Positions 1 to 10,463 of a DNA stretch of 64,000 bases are shown here, in pieces; the stretch's first letter is position 1; every line of letters starts with the position of its first letter. Position numbers and translations under genes: made by a program. The notes beneath the pieces were generated by a model, which saw nothing but the letters and a program-made list of their open reading frames with translations, did not search any database and was not told the DNA's origin. This DNA is from Hypomesus transpacificus (taxonomy: Eukaryota > Chordata > Actinopteri > Osmeriformes > Osmeridae), in the NCBI RefSeq assembly GCF_021917145.1, contig NC_061062.1, positions 15,136,711 to 15,200,710 of the forward strand. Reading direction: 5' to 3'.

Positions 1-156
1 TCATAACTTTTTATCTGGACTAGAGACTTTGCCACGGAGCATGTTTGGTCGCACCAAACTTGAAACGGTGTGTTTGTGGAGAGTGTGTGTAGAGAGAGTG
101 TGTAGCCTATGTGCAGGTGTGACAAAAGTGTGTGTTGAGAGCGTGTATGTATGTGG

Positions 157-335
157 GAGTCAGGTGGCTGAGTGGTTAGGGAATCGGGCTAGTAATTCGA
201 AGGTTGCCAGTTCGATTCCAGGCCGTGCCAAATGACATTGTGTCCTTGGGCAAGGCACTTCACCCTACTTGCCTTGGGGGAATGTCCCTGTACTTTGCTC
301 TGGATAAGACTGTCTGCTAAATGATTAAAATGTAG
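157..335 (+). repeat. tRNA-derived SINE, copy 1
   Basis: The head carries a Pol III box A (GTGGCTGAGTGG) and box B (GGTTGCCAGTTCGATTCC). A body with GGGCAAGGCACTTCACCC follows, then a tail with CTCTGGATAAGA and TCTGCTAAATGA, the tail type shared by many fish SINEs and their partner LINEs. It lies in an nceh1 intron and is near-identical to the copy at 1371-1559, though it lacks part of the ACTGTAAGTCG segment. Confidence 0.8.
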
Positions 336-696
336 ACAATGAACTGTGTTACCATTTTCCTAGCAGCCATGGCCTTTACCCCATTGATCCTAGAGTGAGG
401 GGTGGAGAAAGTTACAGTTTCACAGCTGCAGAGGAGGTGACAGGCCATCTCCCTGGGCTCCCATGTGACCGCTGCGTCTCCCCTGGTATTGCCAAACCCC
501 TCCTTCCCCAGATCTGTGTTGGTGCTGTGCTGAGGGGGTGTGGGGAACACAAACAAATGCAGACTGGGTAAAAGGGTGGACAGACATATTGACTGAAAAC
601 AGACTGACATTCACAGACAAATGAAGAAGCTGTTCAAATGCCTCCACCCTGTCTGTCTCTCCCCGTCTCCCCCCCCTCTCTCCCCGTCTCCCCTAG

Positions 697-2628
697 GGTG
701 ACGTGGGGGAGTGGCTGGGCCTGGGCAATGCCATATCGTTGATCCGGGGGTCTATGTGGGGCTTGGAAGGGCTGAAGGACCTAATGGAGGCAGGAGGGTT
801 GGCAGGAGGCGGGGGCGGAGGGGTGAGGGTTAGCGAAGACACCTTCGGAGGTGTGCCAGTGCGGGTGTACGAGCCCCCCGCCGGAGGGGAGGGGCAGCTT
901 CGGAGGGCAGTGATGTACTACCATGGAGGGGGCTGGGCCCTGGGCAGTGCCAGTGAGTAAAACTTCATATCACTTCATTCAATCAATCAATATTTCTTTA
1001 TAAAACATGTGAAAACAACCATGGTTGATGTGAAAGCACTGTTCGAGTCTGAGCTGTCTGTATATGTGATGTTTGTGTATGAATGAAAGACTTCAGTCAT
1101 TGTATTTCTGCATACAACAAAATTAGAAGCACCTCTCCAGTCGGTGCATTTACAAAGAAACAGCATAAAAAGGGTCCTAATTAATGTTTGAGGTCACACC
1201 TGTAAACCATTGTGTGTATGTGTGTGTTTAGAAATGGGCTATTCATGACTGCTCTGGCTTTGTCTGTTTCCTGTCCAGAGGATGGTTCTTATGACGTGTT
1301 GACCAGGCAGATGTCTGATGAACTGAATGCAGTAGTGGTGTCTGTGGAGTAAGTGTGCCTCTTTAAACACGAGTCAGGTGGCTGAGCGGTTAGGGAATCG
1401 GGCTAGTAATCTAAATGTCGCCAGTTCGATTCCCGGCCAAGCCAAATCACGTTGTGTCTTTGGGCAAGGCACTTCACCCTACTTGCCTCGGGGGAATGTC
1501 CCTGTACTTACTGTAAGTCGCTCTGGATAAGAGCGTCTGCCAAATGACTAAATGTAAATCAGGATGCTACCTTGTCCACATCACATGGACAGGATACATG
1601 GGCCGTAGGCTACGCTAGCTGTTTTGTTGCAGAATGACACTTGAAGGTATTACACCTGTTATTACACCAGCTCAAAAGTTTGAGTGTATTTGTGTGTGTT
1701 GCAGGTATCGCCTGGCTCCAGAGGTTTTGTTTCCTGTGCCATATGAGGACTGTTTAAGCGCAGCCAAACACTTCCTGGAGAAAGGGGTTCTGGGTAAGTA
1801 CTTGGTGGATCCCCAGCGTGTGGCTGTGTCTGGAGACAGCGCGGGAGGAAACCTAGCAGCAGCAGTTGCTCAGCAGGTAAACACTCACACACACACATCC
1901 ACCCCCCTATGCGCACACATATACACACCACACATACACACCCATACACACTCATGCATGCATTCATACACACACCACACAAACGCATGCACTGAAAGTA
2001 CTCCTCTTTCCCTCAGATCGCCATAGACGACAGCGTGAGCGTGAAGTTCAGCGTGCAGGCACTGGTGTATCCCGCCCTCCAGGTTCTGGACCTCAACACC
2101 CCGTCCTACCAGCAGAACCAGGCCATACCTGTCCTGTACCGGCCCTTCATGGTCCGCTTCTGGCTCCAGTACCTGGGGGCCGACCCTGCCATCCTGCCCC
2201 TGCTGGTAGCCAACAACCACAGCTTCCTCCACCACACGAGCATCACGGCGGACATGCGGGCCAGAGTGAACTGGAGTGTCCTGCTCCCGGCCAAGCACAG
2301 GGGACAGTACCGGCCGGGCGGAGGGGCGGAGGGCTCCCGGGGGTGGGTGGGGAAGGAGGTGGAGGGTGTGGGGGATGTACGGGTCTCGCCCCTGCTGGCG
2401 GAGCCGGCCGTCCTGGCCAGGTGTCCGCAGGCATACGTGCTGACCTGTGAGCATGACGTGCTGAGGGATGACGGGCTGATGTATGTCAGACGGCTGCAGG
2501 ACGCCGGCATCACAGTTACCAGCCATCACTTGGATGACGGTTTCCATGGCTGCCTGAGCTTCAAGCACTTTGAAATTGGGAAGCGGGCTTGCAGGGGGTA
2601 TATCGCTTGGCTGCAAGAGAACCTGTAG
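697..2628 (+). CDS. nceh1: Neutral cholesterol ester hydrolase 1-like (AADAC family), 5' end outside window
   Basis: Four exons join in frame: 697-952, 1279-1348, 1705-1876 and 2017-2628 (TAG stop), giving 369 residues. The first exon, which should encode the N-terminal membrane anchor, lies left of the window. Visible are the oxyanion-hole motif HGGGWALGSA, the nucleophile motif GDSAGGNLAAA, the acid in CEHDVLRDDG and the histidine in DGFHGC, all in the order of the hormone-sensitive-lipase-like alpha/beta hydrolases. The stretch VYPALQVLDLNTPSYQQN is close to NCEH1 and less like AADAC. The family is ER-anchored and hydrolyses cholesteryl esters and acetyl-ether lipids. A Gly-rich insert (GGLAGGGGGG) near residue 30 of the visible part is not typical. 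tnfsf10 follows in tandem, as in human. Family assignment is firm; which teleost duplicate this is cannot be told. Confidence 0.88.
1371..1559 (+). repeat. tRNA-derived SINE, copy 2
   Basis: Same family and orientation as 157-335, with intact box A, box B and the GTAAGTCGCTCTGGATAAGA tail ending in AAATGTAAAT. It sits in the nceh1 intron between exons 1279-1348 and 1705-1876, so two intron insertions of one SINE lie about 1.2 kb apart. Confidence 0.85.
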
Positions 2629-3173
2629 GATTTGTGTGTGTGTGTGAGTGTTTGGGCTTATATGAATGTTAGAACCCATTCCCAGGCACTAAACCCACTC
2701 TCACATCCAGTGTGTTGTAATCATGGATATGAAATGGTTGTTATTGATACAATATGGTTGTTACCATAGATACTGTGTGATTGGTATCATAGATACACTA
2801 TGATTGTTATTATAGATAGCAGATGGTTGCACTAGGATTTGGTCCACAAAGGCACTTACAGCATTCCTCATCTCTTTGCACTTGGCTTGTCCTGTCATTG
2901 GTGTGTGGTCTGTCAGTGAGACTACAACTCTTTTCTCACCTCTTATATTTTTAGTGGTTCAGTCAACATTTTATGAAATGTATTAGCTGAAAGAAATGTG
3001 TCTGATCTGTGGTGGTCAGGAGGATCAACTGGCTGGTCACTGGGTTTGAGTCAGGCCCATTGTCCTGAACAAAAAGGTTGAAGTGTGTACAGTCACATCC
3101 GTCAGGTGTCAGTGCAAATCCTCTTAGCCATGCTGTTCTGTGGATCGGTAGCCTACAAACCTCTGGGAGTGTT

Positions 3174-3179
3174 AATAAA
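3174..3179 (+). terminator. AATAAA poly(A) signal, probable nceh1 3' end
   Basis: AATAAA lies about 550 bp after the nceh1 stop codon, on the same strand, before a purine-rich tract. No closer canonical signal was seen. Inference only. Confidence 0.4.
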
Positions 3180-3615
3180 CAGAAACCTGACAGACTGTAT
3201 CTGTCCTGCTTCTGCCCTGGTACAGGTCTGAGGGGAGAGGAGGGGGGTGGCAGGGAGGGGGGTGGAGGGTAGGAGAAGAGGAGGGGAGAGGGAGAGGAGG
3301 TTGAAGGAGGAGGGGAGAGGAGGATAGGAGAAGAGGAGTGGAGAGGGGGAGAGGAGGACGGGGAGCCAAGAGGAGGGTAGAGGTGGAGAGGATAGAGGAG
3401 GAGAGGAAAAGGGGTGGAGAGGAAGGGGAGAAGAGGAAAGGAAAAGGGTGTAGGATCTGCTCTTCCTCAGGCTCTCAAGCTCATTAATCGCTATGACGAA
3501 ATATTTAAACCCACTCAGTCTGAGACACACACACAAACCCACTTACACAGACAAGGACATAGTGTTGAGGTTACAGGGGAGAAAAAACAAAGTATGAATA
3601 ATTCTATGTCTCTCG

Positions 3616-3760
3616 GCTGGCCTGGGAACGCCTCGGGGTCCCCCAGGAAGAGCTGGCGGAAGTGGCCGGGGGGAGGGAAGTCTGGGCCTCCCTGCTTAGG
3701 TTGCTGCCCCCGCGACCCGATCCCCGGACAAGCGGCAGATGACGGACGGACGAATAATGT
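3616..3760 (+). mobile_element. 3' fragment of a fish non-LTR retrotransposon (RTE-like)
   Basis: The segment contains GGCCTGGGAACGCCTCGGGG, CCCCCAGGAAGAGCTGG, GGTTGCTGCCCCCGCGACCC and CCGGACAAGCGGCAGATGAC. This block recurs across fish genomes as the 3' end of a non-LTR element that usually finishes in GATG repeats; here the end is GACGGACGGACGAATAA. No reverse transcriptase is present, so this is a 5'-truncated dead copy. The family name is from memory. Confidence 0.6.
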
Positions 3761-5467
3761 TTTCATTTCAACATTAGTTTAATAAATTGTTTATGACTGG
3801 AGTGGATTCATAAGCACATCACACATCTGCCCAGTCTCACATATGGAGGGACAGCTTCAACTTTCACCTACACACTCAAACCCAATCCCCAGGCTAAAAC
3901 ACACACAGAGACACACACACTCTGCCACATCATAAAACAACCCCTTCGCCCAATGCCCAGTCCAACAAACAACAAAATCTAGAAAAATTAAACCTTGCCC
4001 CCCTGTGGTGAATTTATGTCATAACAACAAACTGTCTGGAGACTGGACAGTTTTGTTACTGCTTCAACTATACTGGACAGAATTTACTAAATTTACTCTC
4101 TCTCACACACACACACATTTTGCTATATGTTCCCCATCTATTCTAGATCTCCATAACCTCTTAGATTATCCTTTTGGTGTAATGTACCAGTTCATATTCA
4201 AACCGAGGAGAAACACTCCCTCTCTAGACCGGGGGAATTCCATGACTGCATTAGAACAGGAACGAGGAGAGATCACTGGGGAAGAGGGTGATGGGGACAG
4301 AGGGAGGAAGAAAGACAAGAGGGGAGGAATGCCTGGGAGGGATTAGTGCTGGTGGAGAGGACGCGTCTCATTGGTCGATGGTACATCCCTGGGTTCACAG
4401 ACTGAAGACTTATAAAGTGGGTGGGAGGAGAGGGGGGAGGATAGAAGAAGAGGAAGGGGGTTACAGACGTCAAAGGTGATTTGGTCTTAAAACTTTGGAG
4501 GGAACTTTGATTCATTAGACTGGTCCACATTCCTTAGGTCAACAGTGTTTGTGTTTGTTTGTGTCTGTGTGTGTTTGTGTGTGTGTCTCAGGGTGTCAGC
4601 TTCACCACCCCAGGGTAAAGTCATCAGGTAAAGGTAAGCTGACAGCCATGGGAATCAACCTTTCAGTTATCTCCTGCCACAGTCACATCCGACTCAGGAT
4701 ACCAATCCGTTAAAAAACACTAAAACATACTTTTGGTCTACAGTCTCCAATTACAACATTTAAGTATGATGATGAAAACTCATATGAACTTGGCACAGTT
4801 GTTTCCATTCTTCTCTGGTCGTGTGAACCTGCCAGGACAGGAAGTGTAAGAGTGTGTGTAAGTAAGTGGGCTTCTGTTTGTGCGTGTGTGTACCTGCTAT
4901 CACGCAAGTTCTGGCGCCATCCAAGGGTAACATCCTCCAGCACAGAAAGCTTCTAAGGTGGAGAAGGATGAGAAGGTGGAGGAGTAGGTGTAGTAGATTT
5001 AGGAGCTTATTTGGAACATGGAAATACTTCAGAGAAGAAGAGAAGAAAGAAAAGAAGAAACTGTGACTATATCTGACCAAATACACTGTATGTAAAAGTG
5101 GGAAGCTTTTATAATGATTATCAAACAGACCAAAGAAATTAACAAAATAATGATGGATCAACAATTTTATCAGCACTTGGTTCTCACAATGCATTTTATG
5201 AAAAAGGAAGACCCCTGTAATGTTTTGAAGAAGGGCGTAGAACAATTGTTGGTCTCTCTCCCCAACATAAAAGGGATGGGACATGGGAGGTGTTCAGAGA
5301 CATAATTTGCCTAAACGTCCTCCATACTTACCCTGTAGATTAATAGTACTGCTCTCTCAACTCCACTCTCCCCTGCCTTGAGCTACAGCTGCGGAGAAAA
5401 CCCCTTGATGAACTGACCACTGCAGGGACCCCCGTCTTTTTAGCGGACGTATCGATTATCGACGAGC

Positions 5468-6490
5468 ATGCCTTTCTCCCTCTCTCAGCAATGCCTTGGT
5501 CTGATTGTACTAGGAACGATCTTTCTGCACACAATCGCAGTCGCCATCAGTTTTATGTACTTCAACAACGTCCTGGAGACGGTAAGAACAGACCGTTTGG
5601 GCGGTTTACAGTATTGATTTTGCCATTGATCTTTTGTCCATGTTCTGGTTGAGTATCACACCACTATGCACGCACTTGCAGTCAACTTTAAACTGTACGA
5701 GGCAAGCCGTTAAGAAATACAGTCGAATTGTAACTTTACACTCGCAAGCAGCGCATTCAGCAGATGGATTGTTTTTGCCTCCATGATTCCGCGTGAGTTG
5801 GAATATCGTTAGGCTGTTAACACCCAAACGATGGGCAAATCGAAGGTTTAAATGTTGCAATATGTCCCCTGAAATTCCTAAATGAAAAACCTGGTTACCA
5901 TAGTTTGACGCAAGGCATTTGATTCCAACCCTTTGCTCATCACATGTGGAGCAAAGCGTCTATTCATGAAGCTGTTAGTCAGTGTGTAAATTTAAAGCCA
6001 CATACCTACTTCTCTAGTGATCTCTCTATCAGATGCAGCAGAGCTTTTCGCGGAGTAGTGTCTCGTGTCTGTTGAACCCCCACGTGCACCCCGGGCGTGT
6101 GAACACAGCAGGGGGGGAGCAGAAGGCCGACCCCTGTTGGCAGGTCATGCAACAACTCCACTACCGCATAGAGAAGGTACACAGCTCTTACCTCGTAGCT
6201 TTTGTTGTTGTTTTTTGTCAATAAACGGAGGCAGCGGCTGATTAAACGGAGGCTTCGTTTGACTTCTCGTCCTTACTTGCAGACCATGGCCGAGCGGCTG
6301 CAGCGGCAAGTGTCAGCCCCAGTGATAAGTACGATCCTTTCAATGTCACCTGACTCATATTGATCCATGTAGCCAAAGCATCTCATGACCGGAGTTTAAG
6401 TTGTCTTCCATCCCACCTTTGATCCCCATCGTCACTTCTCTTTTCTTCTCAAAATCTCACAGTGTTTTCTGTGTTTGTCTCTCTTTCTCC

Positions 6491-6540
<50 letters not shown>

Positions 6541-8465
6541 TCTCTTTCTCTGTCACCGTTACTCCAGACCAGGTATCTGGGGTGTTTCCCGTCCAGGGGT
6601 TCTGCAGTGACCTTAGTCTTGGGGTGTCTGCTCACGTGACAGGAGGCCTCCGACAGAAACAGCCGCCAAAAGAGGGTGAGCCATGCAATCTCCTGTCCTC
6701 TCTGCTATCTCACTGTTTCTCCCCTTGGCTCCTACTCCCTTAATATTCTCCTATAGGAAGAATCCTAAGAAATCAGGCTTATCTAACAGTGCCATAATGC
6801 TTTCTCTTATCCCCGTGGCATCACATCTGTGAGACAGAAAGAGTCAGAGAAGAGGAATCAAACTTGAGGCATCCTGGCTGGCCTGTCCGAGATCCAGCAT
6901 GTCTTCATTCCTGAATGGACAGCAGATGTTTCAGTTTCAGTTTCCTTCTCCCGCTCGGGCCAGGCGATGGCTAGCTCCCACTGTCTGTCTGTCTGTTGGC
7001 CTGCCTGTTTGGAATAGAAAGAGCTGTTCCGCCAACTCACCCTTTCCTTCTCCACACCCTATTTATGCTTGTGTGTGTGTGCAGGATCTCCCAGCAGCAG
7101 GGGGTTTCTGGGAGAGCGTATCCGTGAGTGGGACGGGCAGAGGGGGCTGTCCTTCCTCCAGGACGTGGAGCTGAAGGGGGGAGAGCTGCTGGTTCCTCGT
7201 GCCGGCCTCTACTTCATCTACGCCCAGACGTACTTCAGCCTCCCGCCCACGGGGGAGACGGAGGGGGAGGCGAGGGAAGAGGGGACGCAGCTCGTCCAGT
7301 ACATTTACAAGAAGGTGAGCTGTGCTCTTTTGACCCTTTAACCCTCTAAGGAGTAGCTACGTGAGCGTTGGAATGTGGGTGCCACAGCGTGACATTGGAT
7401 ATATGTGATTCAAACAGTCCAATTGAATATATTCTGATAGACAAAAAACTAAGCAACAATTGCTTTAGATGGCAAGTAACATTAGCATGGTAGTAGCATT
7501 GCTACAAGTATAATGCTAAGTAATTTATAATGCCAGCTAACTTTGCTTGCTACCAGGGGCGGACTGGCCATCGGGGATACCGGGAGAATCCCCGGTGGGC
7601 CGACGGGGTTGGGATGGTCCAAAATACCGGCCCACTGCCATCACTAACCGGCCCTCCCTCTGACATCGCCAACACCTCCAACTATTTTCCATTTTACACT
7701 GCTTGAACACGTATAAAATGCTCTAAGACTTTCATGGTACACAATCGCTGACTGAGATTTATACTCCTCCTCGCAATCTGTATTTAACACTCATGGTGCC
7801 TATTTTTCAACACATTTTCTGAGGTGTCTTGTGAAATGTGTTCCTACGGACTTCGGAAGTTCAATGTAAGAAATGAAACATATATGATGTAATTTCTTTG
7901 TAATCATCCAAAATAATGTTAAGTGTATGGGTATTCTTCCAAGTAGGCCACTGACTGGTCGATATGTGCGATGTATTGAGTGGGCAACGCGCCGTGTAAT
8001 GAGTGGGCAGCGCGGCGTGTACTGAGTGGGCCGGTCAGTGACAGTAACTCCCGGGCCACTTTTTTCCCTCAGTCCGCCCCTGCTTGCTACCATTTCGGAA
8101 AAATAACTTACGCTGTGGAGGCCGTTGGAAATATTTGATACTCACTCTTTAAAAGCTTAACAGCTGCATTTCTGGAGGAATGGGACGAACAGAAAGTCTT
8201 AAACAGATAAGAAGTGATCTACTTCCAGGTCATCTGTGGTCATTTCCTGTTGTAGATGAACTCGTACTCGGTTCCCATCCTTCTGATGAAGTCGTCCAGA
8301 AGTGCCTGCTGGTTCCAGCGTCAGGAGTCGGGCCTGTTCTCCCTCCACCAGGCCGGCACTGCCCGCCTGCAGCCCGCGGACCGCCTGTTCGTCAGCGTGA
8401 GCAACGCCAGCGCCGTGGAGACAGACGCGAGGGCCAGCTACTTTGGGGCCTTCCTGGTGGGCTAG
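5468..8465 (+). CDS. tnfsf10: TNF superfamily member 10 (TRAIL) ligand, complete
   Basis: Six exons (5468-5581, 6033-6176, 6283-6328, 6568-6675, 7085-7314, 8256-8465) join in phase to 283 residues. The start is the first ATG after an in-frame TAG at 5441. Residues about 8-32 form the type II signal anchor. Stalk cysteines occur in SVSCLLNP and DPCWQVMQQL, as in TRAIL. The TNF homology domain starts around SAHVTGG and includes GLYFIYAQTYF, QLVQYIYKK and PILLMKSSRSACW, and ends FGAFLVG. Cys232 in SACW matches the TRAIL-specific cysteine that binds zinc at the trimer centre. TRAIL is a trimeric ligand that triggers apoptosis through death receptors. The Glu-rich loop TGETEGEAREEG is fish-like. 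Intron 5 carries a hAT element. The last exon ends exactly as in mammals. Assignment is firm. Confidence 0.95.
6495..6551. repeat. (CT)n tract in the tnfsf10 intron 3 polypyrimidine region
   Basis: A run of CT dinucleotides passes into CTTT repeats and ends about 16 bp before the exon 4 acceptor at 6567/6568, so the microsatellite supplies the polypyrimidine tract. Confidence 0.85.
7546..8090. mobile_element. Non-autonomous hAT element (7554-8082) with 8-bp target duplication
   Basis: The termini are inverted: CAGGGGCGGACTG at 7554 and CAGTCCGCCCCTG ending at 8082. An exact 8-bp duplication, CTTGCTAC, flanks both sides (7546-7553 and 8083-8090). CAGGGGCGGA termini with 8-bp duplications are diagnostic of hAT transposons. 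The 529-bp element has no transposase reading frame and makes up over half of tnfsf10 intron 5. Confidence 0.93.
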
Positions 8466-8590
8466 AGGGGCCCTAACAGGGAGAGGTGCCCAGGGAGGCT
8501 GCCTGAGTGTAGGTGTGGAGTGTAGCGGGCGGTATGGAGGGCTGGAAAACAGACGAGGCAAGGATTGTTCAGTCTCCCAAAGCCCTTGTA

Positions 8591-8596
8591 AATAAA
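8591..8596 (+). terminator. AATAAA poly(A) signal of tnfsf10
   Basis: AATAAA lies 126 bp after the tnfsf10 stop codon on the same strand, implying a very short 3' UTR. Confidence 0.6.
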
Positions 8597-9085
8597 CTGT
8601 CTGCAGAGACCACGTGTCTCTAGGGAGCACATGTCTTATTCTCTGTCATGTGTACAGGAGTGGGGCTGGGGACTTCGGCGTCACACACATGGTGCCAGTG
8701 ATGCGGGTGTTTGATGGGGGTGGAAGAGGGATCAGGAGATTCATGGATGTGTGGTTATGGTTTGTTTGTTTGGGATGAGGTATTCAGGCAGTGGATGTGT
8801 GTAAATGTGTTTTTGCTGTATGACAACGGAACACATCCAGGAATTAGCTTCTTGTGTGGTCTATGGAGTGTCTGATGCTACTCTCATTATTATCTCATCT
8901 GGAAATTCTATGTTTGTTGGCTACTACAGTTAAGTCCTTATACTGGAGGTGTGTGTGTTTCCCAAATAATGTGAATATAGTTTTGTTCTTTATACCCAAG
9001 GACTCTCTCTTCCATACTTGATCTTAATTCACACACACGTACACACAGACAAACAGCAGCAATGTCCAGTCTAGACAAAGGTCAA

Positions 9086-9091
9086 TTTATT
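9086..9091 (-). terminator. AATAAA (minus strand), probable msl2 poly(A) signal
   Basis: TTTATT on the plus strand reads AATAAA on the minus strand, about 1.37 kb after the msl2 stop. A long 3' UTR would be normal for msl2, but nearer non-canonical signals cannot be excluded. Confidence 0.4.
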
Positions 9092-9650
9092 TCATTTCAT
9101 GTTGCATTATATATGTTTCCTAATGTGGCAGTGAATGTTCCAACAACAGTAAAACCAGAGGCTCTATTGCAACAAAAACTGTAGTCAGAAAAAATACAAA
9201 TTAAAACTTTAAATCGGGAGTTCAAGTAATGCCCAGCAGTAACACACAGACAGACACAGGTCCCCTACGGTGTCCTGACTCACTTCCTCCCAGGTCTACA
9301 GACGGAGGGCCAATAAGGGGTCGGTTCTGTCCGAGTCACATGTCAGGTGTTCAGTTTTTCTGTAATCGTAGCAACAGGTTGCCGTCCAATTGAGACTTCT
9401 GATGGCACAGGTACACGGTAAACATCTCCCTTCTTTTTGGTCACAGGAGTGACAGACAGACAGAGCAAAGGAACACAAACACCGACATGCCTTCGGAGGT
9501 ATATGAGGGCTTCAAGGTGTTTGAACAGAAAAAACACAGAAATCTTAACACAGCGCTAGTCTCTCCAACGAGACCTCGACACGCGATATCAAAAATAGTC
9601 TCTAGTTTTGTCACGGGTCAGTCAGAACACTACAACAGCAAAGACTGGAC

Positions 9651-9655
<5 letters not shown>

Positions 9656-9692
<37 letters not shown>
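9656..9692. repeat. (GA)n microsatellite
   Basis: About 18 GA dinucleotides within the probable msl2 3' UTR. Confidence 0.95.
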
Positions 9693-9694
<2 letters not shown>

Positions 9695-10463
9695 CTCTGT
9701 CTGGACAAAAACAACCATTCTCTCTATGAATTCATTATCTACCTGACTCTCCCTCCTGCCTCCACACTCACACACCTAGGTCCTATCTTTATGTCAATGA
9801 GTGACAATGTAAACAATACTATCTATGTCTCTGTGAGGTGGGGTAGGGGTGCGTGTGAGTAACTGATTTAATACCGGTTGAAAGGGTACTTATAAGGGTA
9901 GAGTGGTGCTGTTATTACAGTAACTAGGGCTTTGTTGTTATTTGGCCAATGAATCAGTAAGTGCTTAGGTCCTGCCCCTTTTGCCAGCATTATGCATCAT
10001 GTCTTTGAGGACCTGCAAGAGCAAACCCGACAGTTGTGTCACAATTTATCTTCCTGAACACCACCTAGATGATTCCTACACTGCTCATACAGACAACATC
10101 CTCTTCTTGTCAGTAGACAGCTGTGGAAAGCCCATGCCAGGGTCCCTTTGGTCTCTCCCATCCCCTTATACATCACACCGAGGACGGCTGACACACAAAC
10201 ACTGCAGGCCGGCTTCTCTAAGTGTGTGGAGTGTGATCTGGTAGCATGCTGTATGACCCACCGGCTCAATAGCGCACACACAATTCCATACACACACATT
10301 CTACATAAGAGGAGAAGTCAAGAGAGGAAAGCTCAGGCCTATTGGTGCCTCAACTCCCTATAGAAGGAGCCAGTAGACTGACACCCATCTGGAACCACCA
10401 TCGGTGAATCAGCACCGAACGTAATAGCTCATCGGCCAATCAGGAGTATGAACCGTCCTCCAA

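Larger units (their letters stand above)
2629..5467. other. nceh1 3' UTR and nceh1-tnfsf10 spacer
   Basis: No coding exon is supported here. It holds the probable nceh1 poly(A) signal, a strongly purine-biased tract at about 3230-3450 (GAGAGG-type), a retroelement fragment at 3616-3760, a (TG)n-rich patch near 4550-4590 and the tnfsf10 promoter and 5' UTR at the right end. No TATA box at a convincing distance was recognised. Confidence 0.5.
8466..10463. other. Spacer with tnfsf10 3' UTR and msl2 3' UTR
   Basis: No coding exon is visible. The left side holds the tnfsf10 3' UTR. The right side (about 9086-10463) is probably the msl2 3' UTR, bounded by a TTTATT (AATAAA on the minus strand) at 9086. 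A (GA)n run lies at 9656-9692. The two genes are convergent here. Confidence 0.5.

Noticed and set aside
157-235. Functional tRNA gene
   Set aside because: The boxes belong to a SINE head; there is no full cloverleaf, and a SINE body and tail follow. The same holds for 1371-1450.
6401-6743. Open frames across the (CT)n run in tnfsf10 intron 3
   Set aside because: Ser/Leu repeats translated from a microsatellite; only 6568-6675 is an exon.
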